NCBI GenBank assembly: GCA_027924645.1
Contig: BSBN01000252.1
Span: 4,278,001-4,342,000, forward strand
DNA length: 64,000 bases
Direction of reading: 5' to 3'
Source of the DNA: Cunninghamia lanceolata
Taxonomy: Eukaryota > Streptophyta > Pinopsida > Cupressales > Cupressaceae
The translations under genes were made by a program, and so were the position numbers. Shown here piece by piece: positions 32,719-45,297 of this stretch. The notes below the pieces were generated by a model. That model saw nothing but the letters and a program-made list of their open reading frames with translations, had not been told where the DNA came from and made no database searches. Position 1 is the first letter of the stretch. Each line of letters begins with the position of its first letter.

Positions 32719-35700
32719 TTAGGCACTAGAAACAAGGCCCATGGCCTCTCTGCACCACATGAACTTCTTTGTGCTCACAGGCTTGGTCAATGAGTCTGCA
32801 ACATTCTCCTAAGTGTCTATCTTCTTCAACTCAATCTCTCCATTTGCAACCAACTCTCGAACAAAGTGATACTGAACATCAACATGCTTAGTTCGAGCAT
32901 GATACATGGGATTCTTAGCCAAACAAATAGCACTCTGGCTATCACATCCAATTTGAATATTCCTGCAATCAAAACCAATACTTGTACATAGTCTCCTCAA
33001 CCAAACTACCTCCTTAGAGACATGAGTTGTAGCCATATACTCTACTTCTGTGGTGGACAAAGCAACTATGGGTTGCCTCTTACTCATCCAACTCACTACA
33101 CCTCCAAACAGAGTAAACACATAGCCACTACTGGACCTTCGACTATCCAAGTCACTTGCCCAGTCTGCATCAACAAAACCCTGTATGTCTAAAGATTTAT
33201 TAGCACTACCAGTACTAGAATAAACCAAACAATGATCAAGAGTACCTGCAAGATATTTAAACACCCTCTTCACATAGTTCCAATGTTGTCTACCAGGGTT
33301 AGACATAAATTTGCTCAAAACTCCCACTGCTTGGGCAATATTTGGTCTAGTGCAAACCATTGCATACATCAAACTCCCTACAACACTGGCATATGGCACA
33401 TTAGACATATCCTCAAGATCATCCTTAGTCTTTGGACACATATCTAATGAAAGCTTAGTACCAATGGGTAAAGGAACTCTAATTGGGTTACAGTCCTGCA
33501 AACTAAACCTCTGCACAATAGTATTCACATACTTACTTTGTGACAACCAAAGCTTTCTGTTAACTCTATCCCTCCTGATCTCCATTCCCAAAATATACCT
33601 TGCAGCACCAAGATCCTTCATCTCAAATGCACCTGAAAGTTGGGCTTTAAGCTCATTGAACATACCCTTAGTATTGTTGAAAAACATGTCATCAACATAT
33701 AAAGCAATAACCAATATAGAATTATCAACACAATGAATGTAAACACAATGATCCTCCTCGCATCTAACAAAACCCAATTTCAAAACAAATGAGTCAAACT
33801 TTTGATACCACATTCTGGGGGACTGTTTTAGACCATAAAGAGACCTCTTTAACCTGCAAACCCAATGTTCTTTTCCTTTTAGCTCAAAACCTGTAGGTTG
33901 TTGCATATAAATTTCTTCTTCAAGATCTCCATACAAGAACGCAATCTTAACATCCATTTGCTCAATCTCCCAATCATAAGCTGTAGCAATGGATAAGACA
34001 AATCTAATAGAAGTCAATTTAGCAACAGGAGAGAGTATCTCACCAAAATCAACTCCCTCTCTCTGGGAGTAGTCCTTGGCTACTAGTCTAGCCTTGTACT
34101 TCTCTAATGACCCGTCTTCTCCAAACTTCTTGAAGACCCACTTACAAGCTATGGCCTTTCTTCCTTTGGGCAAATGAACAAGATCCCAAGTGTTATTAGA
34201 GTCTAAAGCCATCATCTCCTCTTGCATGGGTAGCTGTCAAGACTCAGTATCATCTACAAAAATAGATTCCCTGTAGGATCTAGGTTCATTGTTAGTACTC
34301 AATAAAGCATATACACAACCAAAATCTAGTGGGCTATACCTGTCAATTGGATTCCATTGTCTTGTGGATCTCCTCAAGGGTGGAGTAAGAGACTCTACTC
34401 ATTCTTCTGCATGATCATCTACACCAACTTCTTCTGTAACAACAGATTCATCTTCATCAGAACTACTTGAATCTTCTTCTTCTTCTTCTTCACCCCCCAA
34501 TCCATCATTTTGTTCTCCCTAAGGTGCATCTTGCTGCTCTAAATCAAAGTGCACCTTCTTTACCTTTTCATCTTTTTCTTTTGGCTGCTCAGGTTTAGAA
34601 ATAGCTCTAAGTTCCTTGAAAATAACATCTCTAGAAAAGATAATCCTGCGGGTTAGTGGATTCCAAATCTTATAACCTTTCACATTATCACCATATCCAA
34701 TTAATGTACACTTTTCAGCCTTTGGATCCAACTTAGATTGCTTTTCCTTAGGCACATGAACAAAATCCTCACAACCAAAAACCCTTAAATGTGAAACAAA
34801 AGGTTTCTTACTTGTCCACACTTCATAAGGTGTTGAATCAAGAACCTTACAAGGAGATCTATTTATCAAGTAGCAAGCAGTACACACAGCCTCTTCCTAA
34901 AAGCATTTATCCAACTGTGAATCACTAAGCATACTTCTGGCTCTTTCCAAAATTGTTTAGTTCATCCTTTCTGCAATACCATTCTACTGTGGTGTATATA
35001 GAGTTGTCTTTTATTTGATTATACCGGCATTCTTACAAAACTCATCAAATTCCTTAGAGCAATATACCCCTCCATTATTAGATCTTAATATTTTTATCTT
35101 TAAACCTGATTGGTTCTCTACTAAGACTTTGAATTCCTTAAACTTAGTGAAAACTTTAAATTTATGCTTCATAAAATAAATCCATGTAAATCTAGATACA
35201 TCATCAATGAAGGTTATAAAATAATAAGATTTTCTAATAGATTCATTATCCACAGGTCCAAACACATCTGTATGAATAATTTCTAATTTCTCTTTTGCTC
35301 TATTGCTTCCTAAAGGAAATGATTTTATGTTTTGTTTACCAAACACACAATGGTCACAGAAATCAAAGTACTCATCAAAATAAGAGAAACCGTCCAACAA
35401 TTCTTTATTCTTAATAGTTTTTAATACATTATTGCTTGTGTGGGCCAATCTATGGTGCCACAACATACATGTATTTTTAGTAGTGGCCTCAGATACATAG
35501 GAGTCATTACAAACTGTAGTGGATTCAAGCTTAAACAAGTGCCTGAATCTCTTCCCTTTCGCTACCATCAAGTTCCTTCTCACCAATCTGTAGCCATGCT
35601 TGTCAAATGTCACATGCATTCACAAATCATTCAATTTTGAAACTGAAATCAGATTTCTAGCTAATCTAGGAACATGCAAAACACCAGGGAGGGTTTTAAT

Positions 35701-36738
35701 CCTCCCATCATTGAAACACAACAATACCTTTCCTTTCCCGACAATCAGATATGTAGAGTTGTCACCAAGGTAGATATTACCTCCATCATATTCTTCATAT
35801 GTGGAGAACCATTCCTTATGTGGGGTCATATGAAATGAGCATCCTGAGTCAATCAACTAGTGATCATTAGAAACAAGATTACATGTAGAAAGTAAAACTT
35901 CTTCACCTGCATTCGAGGACTTATCTGAAGCACTCTCCCACAGTTTCTTGGGATTTCTGCACTCCTTTACATGTCTCCTTTTACCGCAGTTCCAACACTT
36001 AACTTTGTTCTTTTTACCAGGAGTCTTAGACTAGCCCTTGGACTTGTCCTTAGCCCCTTTCTAATCTCCTTTAGGTCCTCTTTCCTTAGACCTTCCCCTG
36101 ACACTGAGAGCATCCCCTAAACTATCTGAACTCTTCTTCCTCAATTCCTGTGATAGTAGCATTGAAATAAGAGCATCCAACTTTGGATCCACGAGGTTAG
36201 CAGTGATAAAAAGGATAACATTCTCCCAAGACTCAGGTAAAGAATAAAGAAGTAAGATACATTTATCTTCCTCACTAACCTCAACATCTACTGAATCAAG
36301 CTAACTCACTTACAAATTAAAAGAATTTAAATGCTTTGCAATTGATTCACCTTCTCGCATTTTCATAGAAAATAATTTTCTTTTTAAATAAAGTTTATTT
36401 ACCATATTCTTGGCTTGATAGATCTCACCCAACCGTTTCCAAAACTTGTATGCAATCTCTTCCTTTGCGACATTCAACAGGATAGAGTCTAAAAGACACA
36501 ACCAGATGGTTCCCCATGCCTTCTTATCCAGTCTATCCCACTCATCTTGAGAGACATCGTCAAGTTTCTTCTCTTTTTGGATAGCCAACCATTGGTTTCT
36601 TTCTTCCAACAAATCTTCCATTTTCAGCTTCCACAACTCATACCCTGTTCCGTTGAACTTCTCAATGTCCATTCGAGAGGTTGATGTAATGGTGGATGCA
36701 GCCATAATAATAACACAAGATCTACAAAACAAATGCAA
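32719..36738 (-). pseudogene. Copia X gag-pol polyprotein, single frame, closed by about 14 nonsense codons
   Basis: All parts lie in one minus-strand frame (36738 to 32719, 1,340 codons) with no frameshift seen. The likely start is MAASTITS at 36705. Gag: DIEKFNGTGYELWKLKME and zinc knuckle CWNCGKRRHVKEC (about 35960-35998). Protease: LIDSGCSFHM (35856). Integrase: HHRLAH and CDHC, then HTDVFGPV, FIDDVSRFTWIY, and TPQ-stop-NGIAERMN. RT: WVFKKFGEDGSLEKYKARL, then LYVDDMFF. RNase H: FVDADWASD, ALSTTEVEYMA. The end is DSLTKPVS to a stop at 32719. Many stops sit at expected Gln or Trp (TPQQNGIAER, WLIDSG). Polyprotein size is normal for copia. It was recently coding-competent but is now dead. 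Confidence 0.93.
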
Positions 36739-36796
36739 CCAAATCTCCCACTGCAGCTACAACTTCCACACTACCACCCAAGAGTCAAAGCTCTCC

Positions 36797-36812
36797 AGGT
36801 TTTGATACCAAA
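36797..36812 (-). promoter_or_regulatory. Primer-binding site of copia X
   Basis: The minus strand reads TTTGGTATCAAAACCTGG immediately after the 5' LTR end TTCTAACA. Bases 2-10 match the Met-tRNA-type PBS. Confidence 0.8.
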
Positions 36813-37567
36813 TGTTAGAAATGAAAGCAACACTACTTCAAGGGAAATCTGATTCGAATAAATTTCAGCAATCTTTTAAGTGTGCATTAACAATGGAGAT
36901 TGTAACAAAACATAAACCCACAATACAAAAATATACCAGAAGCAGAATGAAGCACATAACACAAGTGTTTAACATGGATAAAACCCTTTCGAGTAAAAAA
37001 CTCCACCAAGAAAAGAGGCCAAGTTGTATTATCTTCACAAAAGGAGATTACAAATACATTCACTTCCTCTGTCCTTCAACCTTCACTCTGGTAGAACCTG
37101 GGTACCTGTAAACTATTATATTCCTCTCATCTACTATGCTATGGTTTATATAGAATTTACACAACCTCAAGACATTAAATGACTTCTTATAAGCCCATAA
37201 CACTTGTCAAGAGTCAACAACACAACCTTGGGTGTCCATGGCCAAGAATAGGCTCTTACGGGGTCATACATGTTGTCATACATGCATCCTACACTTGGGA
37301 AAAATGTTCCCATGTAAGCTTGAACGATTTGGGGGCCAAAATAGCCACTTAAAACATCTTATGACGAGTCATATGCTATTATTAGTGTCATAGATTCTTA
37401 TGACAACTTACAGTTGTCATTGAATCTCTTACACCTTCTTACAACATCTATGACGTGTGTCATAACACTAAAAATAGATTATTCCTCCACATGTGCACCC
37501 CACTTTGACCAATTACCATTTACCATTTACCATAGTAAATGACATCTCATAACTACCGCTGGTAACT

Positions 37568-39064
37568 TGATGCAGAGGCATCCACACTATAACCTTCGCA
37601 TATAGCATGGATGTCTGCAGCCCAACCTCATCATCATCATCTTCGCCATCATCATCATATTCCGCTTTACACTGTCAGCATCATCACAATTATCCTCCTG
37701 CCGACTACTGTTCACTTCCTCCGTCTTCCGCCTATCATCATCATCATGATGTTCAACGGGCGCAAACATCCTCCTGTTGCACTGTTCATCGGGCGCCAAA
37801 CACAAGCGGCATCATCATGATATTCGACACCACCTTCGTCAGCAGGATATACAAATATCTGGTTGCTCCAAATATCCTGATGACGACCACTTCAGCAGCT
37901 TCCCTTCGATGCTCCGCTAGCCGACGACACAAGCAATAGCATCATGATATGGTTTATCCGGTTCTCTCGAAACCTCCTGATGATGTTAATACAGCCTTCT
38001 GCCGATACCCAAGCACTTAACAACGGCAGGATAAACTCGCATAGGGGGGATATCTCAATATCCTGATGACGATGACGTCATATCCTGATGACCTCTTCAA
38101 CACTTAAAAAAAAATGAACTTTCACTCCCGCATCTGTTAGCGATATGCGGATGATGGGCACTCCCGAGCGATGATCCTGATGCCGATACACTCCTCCTCG
38201 GCTCCTCCTGATGATGATCACCCCGACGCACTTGCACTTCATGCAATCGACAACATCATGCTCATCTCCTCCACTTGTCTGGATGACGATGCCTAACCCG
38301 ACTGCAGGATATTTGCAGAAATATCCTGATGATGCCGTCTTGACCAATTTCCAGCCTTAGTGAAATTTCACTTCGCCGATCCTCCAGGGATGACCCGATC
38401 CAACCTCAGGGTGATCTTCCACACTCTATCTTATCAGCTCGACCTAGCACATACCCATGCTAGGGTCTTCAACATCTGTCGACCGCGATCCTGCACACCT
38501 GCATGCAAACAAACAAACTAACTACTAACCTACTGTACATCGCCATTCCACGGATCAGACGGATCAACCGGTGGAATGGATCAGTAAATCCATGAAGCCA
38601 CCCAAACCAGCAAATTGATTACACAAAGGGGATCAAACAGGAAACCGAAAACAGGATCTTTATTGATTTCAAAGATGCAATACAATATGATGTTCCTCAC
38701 ACAGCACACTCAAGCTCCTCTGCGCAATACACTACTATGCTATCAATCGATGATATCTCTCTGTCTATGCAATATCAACCGATCTCATGCTTAAATAGAT
38801 TATCCTACGAGTACTACTGACCCGACTCCAAACGGCTGGGAACTCTCCAGGCGGCTGAGAGATCCAACCGGACCCTACAGCATGACAGCTGTTCTAACAA
38901 ACTTAACTAAAAATAGTAAAAGCCTGGTCAGCATGATCTTATCATGATCAGCGTGACCTTATTACATGCATTGGTCTTAACAGACCTTCTTGGAAACACA
39001 AACAAGACCTAAAACTACTAACTGCCTTATCAAGACCAGCTGTCAGGTAGGTGCTCCTGCACCA
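37568..39064. mobile_element. Solo LTR S (1.5 kb) inside copia X LTR
   Basis: TGATGCAGAGGCATCC...GTAGGTGCTCCTGCACCA with the direct duplication TAACT on both sides (37563-37567, 39065-39069). The left LTR of X (32477-32500) shows the uninterrupted site CAGTAACTTCGGGAC. No internal region, PBS or second LTR is visible, so it looks like a solo LTR left by LTR-LTR recombination. Its GC content is clearly higher than its surroundings. It is rich in CATCATCAT runs (37628-37750), repeats the short phrase ATCCTGATGA about seven times (37870-38335), and holds a perfect TGACGTCA. Ends are of the same type as A, E and F. Orientation is uncertain; a weak TATTTAAG on the minus strand (near 38795) favours minus. 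Confidence 0.88.
38073..38080. promoter_or_regulatory. Palindromic TGACGTCA (bZIP-type site) in solo LTR S
   Basis: A perfect 8-bp palindrome of the CRE/C-box type recognised by plant bZIP factors (family knowledge), embedded between two ATATCCTGATGA repeats. Whether it is bound is not shown by sequence. Confidence 0.4.
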
Positions 39065-40310
39065 TAACTCTAGGACTTATCGTGCAGTAACTCCATAATT
39101 ACTGTGGATAGTAAATAATTTTTACCACTGCCGGTGAAACTTGTACATCCCTTATGGGTAATTACAAATTACAAATAATAAATGGAATAAATACAATATT
39201 GGGATTTACAAGGTTAATGGCACCTTATCCCAACAGAGGGCAGTAGTTGTAGGTGAGCCTCTTCTTTCTTTCTGATAGTGTAAGGATTGTTCTGCATCTA
39301 TGGATTTGACTCTAAATATATGATTTTTTCATGCTTGTTCCTTATGGCAGATATAGTATAAGTGGTTTGCTTCTTTTTTCTTTCATTTTTTGAGTTCAGC
39401 AGCTGACATATCTTTTGGAGGGGTTGAGCTTTGCATTATGTTCCTAGAGATACAAGAGAATGATAAATTAAAACACTTGATAACATCGCGACATACAGAT
39501 AAAAATATTTATTAACTAATGTTTGTTATAGACACACTAATTGTAACACATTTTAAATGGTTTATAAGTTGATCCTTAACTTTTACTAAATTTACATACC
39601 TATAGTTTTCATCATATCAAATAGAACCCATCTCTTAAGCTAAGAAATAGTGATTCAAGAGAAAAAGAATGCATATTACCAGAAGCAAAAGGTGTTGTGA
39701 GAAATAAAAGCACCAAATACACATATATGCCCTTCACCAACTACAGATGTCTAGAGGTAATAGATTATGTGAAAGAAAATGGGAACCAAAAGAAAAACTT
39801 TTAGAATCAGGCTTGTAACAATAAAATAACCCAAAGATTGTCCTAAAATTAGGACAATTACTCAGACAACTATGAAAAGTAGCAGCAGTGCAAATGAACC
39901 AAAAGACAAGGAACATATTCCCTGAAAAATACTACTTGCTCTAAAAATAACATTCCTATGTCACAACTATGCTAGGAATTTTTAGTTTCCCCCTTCTCAA
40001 TGTGACAGAAAAAGCATCTTCCACCATGATTTTCTCAATAATTCAGCTATGGCCATATCTAACAGGATTCCATACTATGACTACACTTGGCCACAAATTA
40101 AAAACCATGAGTGAAACTCCACTGATAACAATTTGCAACAGTATCTTGCTCTCAATAGTTCAAAAAACATTTTTGCAAGACAGGCAACTATACTCCAAAA
40201 CTATAGCACCAAAGACAACAAGAAGAATCAAACTCAATACCAAAATAATATCTAGAATAGAATATTTCAGATACATATTCACATTCTAGAGTAATTTCTA
40301 TATGCATAGG

Positions 40311-40928
40311 GAGGTTGATGTCTACACAATTTCTCCACAAGTTTTGCAGTGCTAGACTTTAGAAAATTAGCAGGCATCATAATAGAAACACTCCAAACCT
40401 CTATAGTGTGCTTATTTTGCTTCTTTTAATGTTTTCCCCAAAGAAAATTGAAGATTTCATGCATCTAGAGAATTTTTTGGAGCCAAAAATGCATAAGAAG
40501 CTGCAGAGAAGAGGAAGAAGGCCTCCAAATAGAGATTTAAATATTACTGAAGGAAATATTTTGGATCTTTGTAAGGAAATCTCATAAAATTTTATTTTGA
40601 ATGCTTGGGGAAAAAAATAGGGGTTGATGTATGCACAATTTCTTTGCAAATTTTGTAGCGCTAGACTTTGGAAAATCAGCATGCATCATAATAGAAACAC
40701 TCCAAACCTCTGTAGTGCACTTTTTTGCTTCTTTTAACGTTTTCTACAAAGAAAACTAAAGATTTAATGCGTCTGGAGATTTTTTTGGAGGAAAAATGCA
40801 TAAGAAGCTATAGAGAAGAGGAAGAAGGCCTCTGAACAGAGATTTAAATACTGCTAAAGGAAATATTTTGGATCTTTGTAAGGAAATCTTGGAAAATTTT
40901 ATTTTGAATGCTTGGAGAAAAAAATATT
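40311..40928. repeat. 309-bp head-to-tail tandem duplication
   Basis: Copy 1 is 40311-40619 and copy 2 is 40620-40928, aligned end to end. Landmarks are TAGACTTT(A/G)GAAAAT, CATAATAGAAACACTCC, AGAAGAGGAAGAAGGCCTC and ATTTTGGATCTTTGTAAGG. Substitutions are many but indels few. No coding frame is shared by the copies. Confidence 0.93.
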
Positions 40929-41090
40929 TTTATGAATGCGCATGGCATTAATTTGAAGAATAGTAAAAGCAAGACTCAAAGGAACAGACTGATGCAAATA
41001 CCTTTCGATGATTCTTTTGTTTTCTGTTCACCCTCCCCTTCAACTCACTTGAAATCTTGCAATTTGATATGATCGCCGCAACAAGTACAA

Positions 41091-41130
41091 GTGGATTTGG
41101 AGGTAGAGGGGTGGATTTGGAGGTAGAGGG
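41091..41130. repeat. Perfect 20-bp tandem duplication
   Basis: GTGGATTTGGAGGTAGAGGG occurs twice in a row. Confidence 0.95.
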
Positions 41131-42376
41131 GCTCCCTGTGCTCTAGTATAGTGTAGCGGAATTGTAAGGAAAGTCAGTGCATGAGAAATGCGTGCAACAT
41201 ATTTGGTTGGGAGAGTGTCTTCCCCAGCTCCCAGGAAATAATATTATATATTATATTTGTAAAGTGATCCAGGAGAATTTTAGTTTTGTGTAGCTGTCAG
41301 ATTATCTTAATTTTGACTGGCTTAAATTTTTGGCTGGCTTAATTCTGGCAGCATATTTCTCCTACAAATCCCTATCGACTAAACATATCATGTGATTTTC
41401 TTCCATATTTGGCTTGTAGATTTGCATTTGCTTTAAAGTTCCTTAAATCTTTCTAAGTTAGCACATTTATTTTGGAACTCCTTCGAGACAATCTAAGCTT
41501 TTGTATAACAAAGTTGATTTGGTTCTAGTAGGTGTAGTGTAATTATATGCCCTATCAATCTATTTAGGTTACTATTAGAAGCATTGTCAAATCTTTTGCA
41601 AGCTCCTATATGAAATACATTGAGAGAGTCCTGCTTGTTAGACTTCCACAATTATAATTCATTGTTATTAATTTGAGAGCTTTATATATGATAAACTCTT
41701 AGATAGTTATATGCAAATTCCAAGTTGCTTATTAGGTGGGTAAATTTTAAGGGGATTAACCTAAGAGAGTATAATTTAGAAAAATATATTTTCTACTTAT
41801 GTAGCCTACTATTTATCAACTTCAAAATTGGTTTTATGTCCTTGTTTGAGTAGCTAATGCAAATAAATCTTTGGGGGTTTCTTATACATTAGATGTGGCT
41901 AACTGAAGGCTTGATGTTGCCTTTTCTCATCTTGTTAGACCTCCTTGGTTGATGACTTATATCTTGATTTTTTTTTTGAATAGGCTTGAGACTATTGTTC
42001 CCAATTAGGTTATTAGTATTTTCATTGATAACCATTTATAATTAAGTTCTTGTTTGGCTAGAAATCCTAACCATTTGCAAAGGGGGATTGAGGATTCAAT
42101 GTTGTATGGTAAATATTGTGGGTAGAGATGTAAACCCTTGCATAAATAACTAAGGTTTCAAGTTGATTGTGCTTTCAAAATATAATCATAAAACTTTATC
42201 CATTCACATTGATGACTTCATTTAAATTCCTAAATTATGTGTATAGATTTGATTGGAGAGTTTTTTGGTGTTTAGGATCAAGTCATTACTTAACCAATTT
42301 TGTTGTTAATGATTAACATGTTATGTCTAAGATAGAAGTAAACGTTTTGAATAAAATTACAAGGAGCTAAAAAAAT

Positions 42377-43720
42377 TCACTCTGCAACTCTCCCACCCAA
42401 AAGTCTTTTGAATTCGAGTGGAAATGGTGTTTGACAGCCCAAGGGGGCCTTGTGCCTCCCTTGTCTCCTCCAGCATGCTAGTCACTTGGTACTGCCTTGA
42501 GTAGCTCCACTTAACACGTGATTATAACCTCAGACTTAGGGCCTAAATATTGGAAGAATGTCCTTGTGGGGAAAGACCAGTGGGGATAGGCTTTTGGGAC
42601 TACTGTCCCTTTTCTATCAAAGTTTGAGGAAGGAACGACTCTTAAGTTGCCTGACTTGACCCTAAATAGGATCTTATCAACCATGGAGAATGCCTTGGCT
42701 GGGAAATTTGTTTCCTATCGCCCTAACATTGACTTGGTTAGAAGATGGATAGTAGCCCAATGGAAGTTGAAAGGTAGTGTGACTGTCAGTATGATGGCTG
42801 GAGGTATGTTTCTATTTAAATTTACTACCAAGGATGACCTTCTATAGGCCTTATCGAGGGGACCTTGGTTATATGGGAAGCACTCCCTTTCCATATGTAG
42901 GTGGAAGCCATGGTTTGATCCCAAGGTAGATTTAAACAAATTGGCTCTGGTTTGAGTTAGGTTACCTGGCTTACCTTTAGAGTTTTGGGATGAAGAGGTT
43001 TTTTCTTGGATCATTAACTCCTTTGGGAACTATGTTACTATGGATAAAGTCACAAAGGAAAAAACTAGACTTGTTTATGCTAGGTTTTGTGTCAATGTTG
43101 ATATCCTCAAAACCCTTCCAACCTCCATTATCCTTGAGTCGAGACTTGGGAAATAGACCCAAAACATTCTTTATGAAAATTCTAGGGTTTCTAGTCAAAA
43201 CTATATGAAACTAGGGCATGTTATTACACACTATAGAGCCCTCATAAAGCCCAAGGAATCTATGGAAAAGATGAAGGATTTTTCTGATGAATATCCCTTC
43301 AAAGAAGATATTCTAGATATTTTCAATTCACCATCTACTTCCATGGAGAAGCCCACTTCCCTGAAGAATGTTTCAAAGGAAGAAACCAAGGAAGGGCCTT
43401 TGTAGAATAGCATGGTCCTATCCAAAAAATGGTAGACTAACAGAAGACCAAAGGAGGCCCTTGAACAATTGACTACCCTGATTTCTAAGGGGGAAAAGGA
43501 TACCTCCCCACCCAAGGTTGAAAGGAAGGAGGGAGAAATCCTAGTACAGAATGAGGGTTATGTTCTTGTTGAGAAGGAACATAAGGAAGGAAAGGGTTTT
43601 AAGGAAAATTGGGTCAACAGGGAGGAGATAGAAATCCTAACACAAAATGAGGGTCTTGTTGTTGCTGAAAAGGAACCTGAGGAAGGAAAGGTTTGTAAGG
43701 AGATTCAAAGCTATACTTAA
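42377..43720 (+). pseudogene. LINE ORF1 (DUF4283-type nucleic-acid-binding protein)
   Basis: One plus-strand frame runs from about 42377 to 43720 with stops at expected Gln/Trp sites (PPAC-stop-SLG, SSST-stop-HV, KDDLL-stop-ALSRGPW). Family-like pieces are IVAQWKLKGSV, MFLFKFTTKDDLL, ALSRGPWLYGKHSLSI and VRLPGLPLEFWDEE, typical of plant LINE ORF1/DUF4283 proteins that bind nucleic acid. The tail contains a roughly 100-bp internal duplication (43535-43612 and 43634-43706; EGYVLVEKEHKEGKG and EGLVVAEKEPEEGKV). A zinc knuckle expected after DUF4283 was not seen. Confidence 0.7.
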
Positions 43721-44129
43721 GTGGTCATGAAACATGTTAAAACATATAGTCCACTCAAGAAGGAAAATGGGTCACCATCTAGAAACATTTCAAGGATAGA
43801 CATCTAGACATGATCGTAGAATAAGCAAAGGCCTATAGCCCACTCAAGAAAGAAAGTAGGTCACCAAGTAAGGATTGTCTCATCTCCCCTTTTGGACTCA
43901 AATATTTTAACCATCCCTAGGGGCAGGGTCTAGCAAGCCAAATCCCTATGACCTTGAGGGTTGGCCTACTACCAAAAGAAAGTACAAAGCACAGAATAAG
44001 AAAATGACTGATGTTGGGGTTGACCCAAAGACTGGGAGACCTTCACAATGGAAAACCAGACAATGTGAGGTTGCTAAAGAGATGTCCAATGGTAGGCAAA
44101 CCACTGTGTAGATGTTTTCCAAGAAACCT

Positions 44130-44965
44130 TGAAAATGAAGATTCTCTCTTAGAATATCTAAGGACTTAACAGTCCTCATAAACATTTTTTGGTTAAAAAC
44201 TATATTTTTGAGAATAAGATTGACATTATGTTGCTGAAAGAAGTTAAGATGTTGGAAGGGAATTTTAAAAATATTGTTAATAATGTTTGTCCTAATGCTA
44301 ATTTTTGTATTAGTGAAGATTAGGGGGCGTCTGGAGGCATTATCACCATGTGGGGAAAAATTGTGAAAGGATCCTATGTTGCCCATACTAAACATTGTCT
44401 TGAGGTCTCCTCCTCTTCCTGGGATAGAGAATGGACCATTGCTAATATCTATGCTCCTAATACCAGAGCAGCTCAGAGAGAAGTTTGGGCTTACACATCT
44501 TCTAGAATCAAGGATAACAAGGAGCTTCACTGGATGGTGGTCAGAAATTTTAACACCCCACTTTTTCCTTCTAAAAAACTTGGAGATATAATGGACTACT
44601 CTAATAGTATGGTGGATTTTGTGGAGTTTCTAAATGATGTTGGCTTAATGGATATTGAGCTTTTAAGACAATATTTTACTTGGACTAATAGACGCCAAGG
44701 AGAAAGCCTCATCCAAGTCAAGCTGGATAGATTTGTTATCTCTTCTACTTGGGATATTATTAATCACACCAAGTTGGCTACTTTCCTAAGAATTGGAACA
44801 GATCATAACCCTATATTGTTTAATTCGTTGGAAAGAGTTCATAGAGGACCATACCCATTTAGGTATGATATAATGTGGGCTTCTCATCCAGAGTTTAGAG
44901 ACTATACTTCCAATTGGTGGAGGATCCCTATCCAAGGCTCGATAATGTTTAGGCTAGTCTAGAAA
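44130..44965 (+). pseudogene. LINE endonuclease (EEP/APE type)
   Basis: In the same frame as ORF1: ILS-stop-NI-stop-GLNSPHK (family LSWNIRGLN), then IDIMLLKEVK with the catalytic Glu region, GGIITMW, then EWTIANIYAPN, VRNFNTPLF (family GDFN; the catalytic Asp is now Asn), LDRFVIS and RIGTDHNPILF with the DH pair. The enzyme would nick target DNA for target-primed reverse transcription. The D-to-N change and the stops mean it is inactive. A stop at 44960 ends the clear part. Confidence 0.85.
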
Positions 44966-45297
44966 CTCCTTAATGTCAAAAATTGTGTTAAATGATGAAA
45001 TATAATCTCTTTTGGCAACATCTTGGAGTAGAAAAACTTTTAGCCAGCAAGCTATCTAAAGTTCAAACCAAAATGGCAGAGGGAGACATCTCGGAGGGAG
45101 TATTTTCTCTTTAAAAATCCTTGACCCATGAACAATATTCTATTTTAAAGGAGGAGCTCTTTTGGAAACAAAAATCTAGAATTTGATGGTTAAAAGAAGG
45201 TGATAGGAACACTTCTTTATTTCATCAATCCACCTTGTGACATAGAAAGAGAAACACTATAAATAGGTTACTAGATGAGAGAGGTATAGAAGTCACA

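Larger units (their letters stand above)
31717..39235 (-). mobile_element. Element X: full-length Ty1/copia retrotransposon, minus strand
   Basis: LTRs (31717-32659 and 36813-39235, the latter enlarged by solo LTR S) begin TGTTAGAAATG and end CCCAACA on the plus strand. GAGGG flanks both sides (31712-31716, 39236-39240). Minus-strand order is LTR, PBS, gag, protease, integrase, RT, RNase H, PPT, LTR, the copia order. Without S it would be about 6.0 kb, normal for the group. Target duplication, both LTRs, PBS and PPT are all present. Confidence 0.95.
36813..39235 (-). repeat. 5' LTR of copia X, interrupted by solo LTR S
   Basis: The copies of 31717-32659 lie at 36813-37567 and 39070-39235; between them is S with its target duplication TAACT. 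The TATA box is at 37143-37153 (minus CTATATAAACC). A small extra repeat CATTTACCATTTACCAT occurs at about 37516-37532. Confidence 0.93.
39241..42376. other. Low-feature DNA between copia X and LINE L1
   Basis: Apart from the two tandem duplications listed separately I see no gene, LTR or RNA gene. Open frames at 39734-40289 have no domain and lie in AT-rich sequence. Confidence 0.4.

Noticed and set aside
34434..34500. A separate acidic protein gene (poly-Glu region, minus strand)
   Set aside because: It is the linker between integrase and RT in the single-frame polyprotein of copia X.
37607..37939. Histidine/serine-rich protein genes
   Set aside because: These frames arise from CATCATCAT tracts inside solo LTR S and exist in several frames and on both strands.
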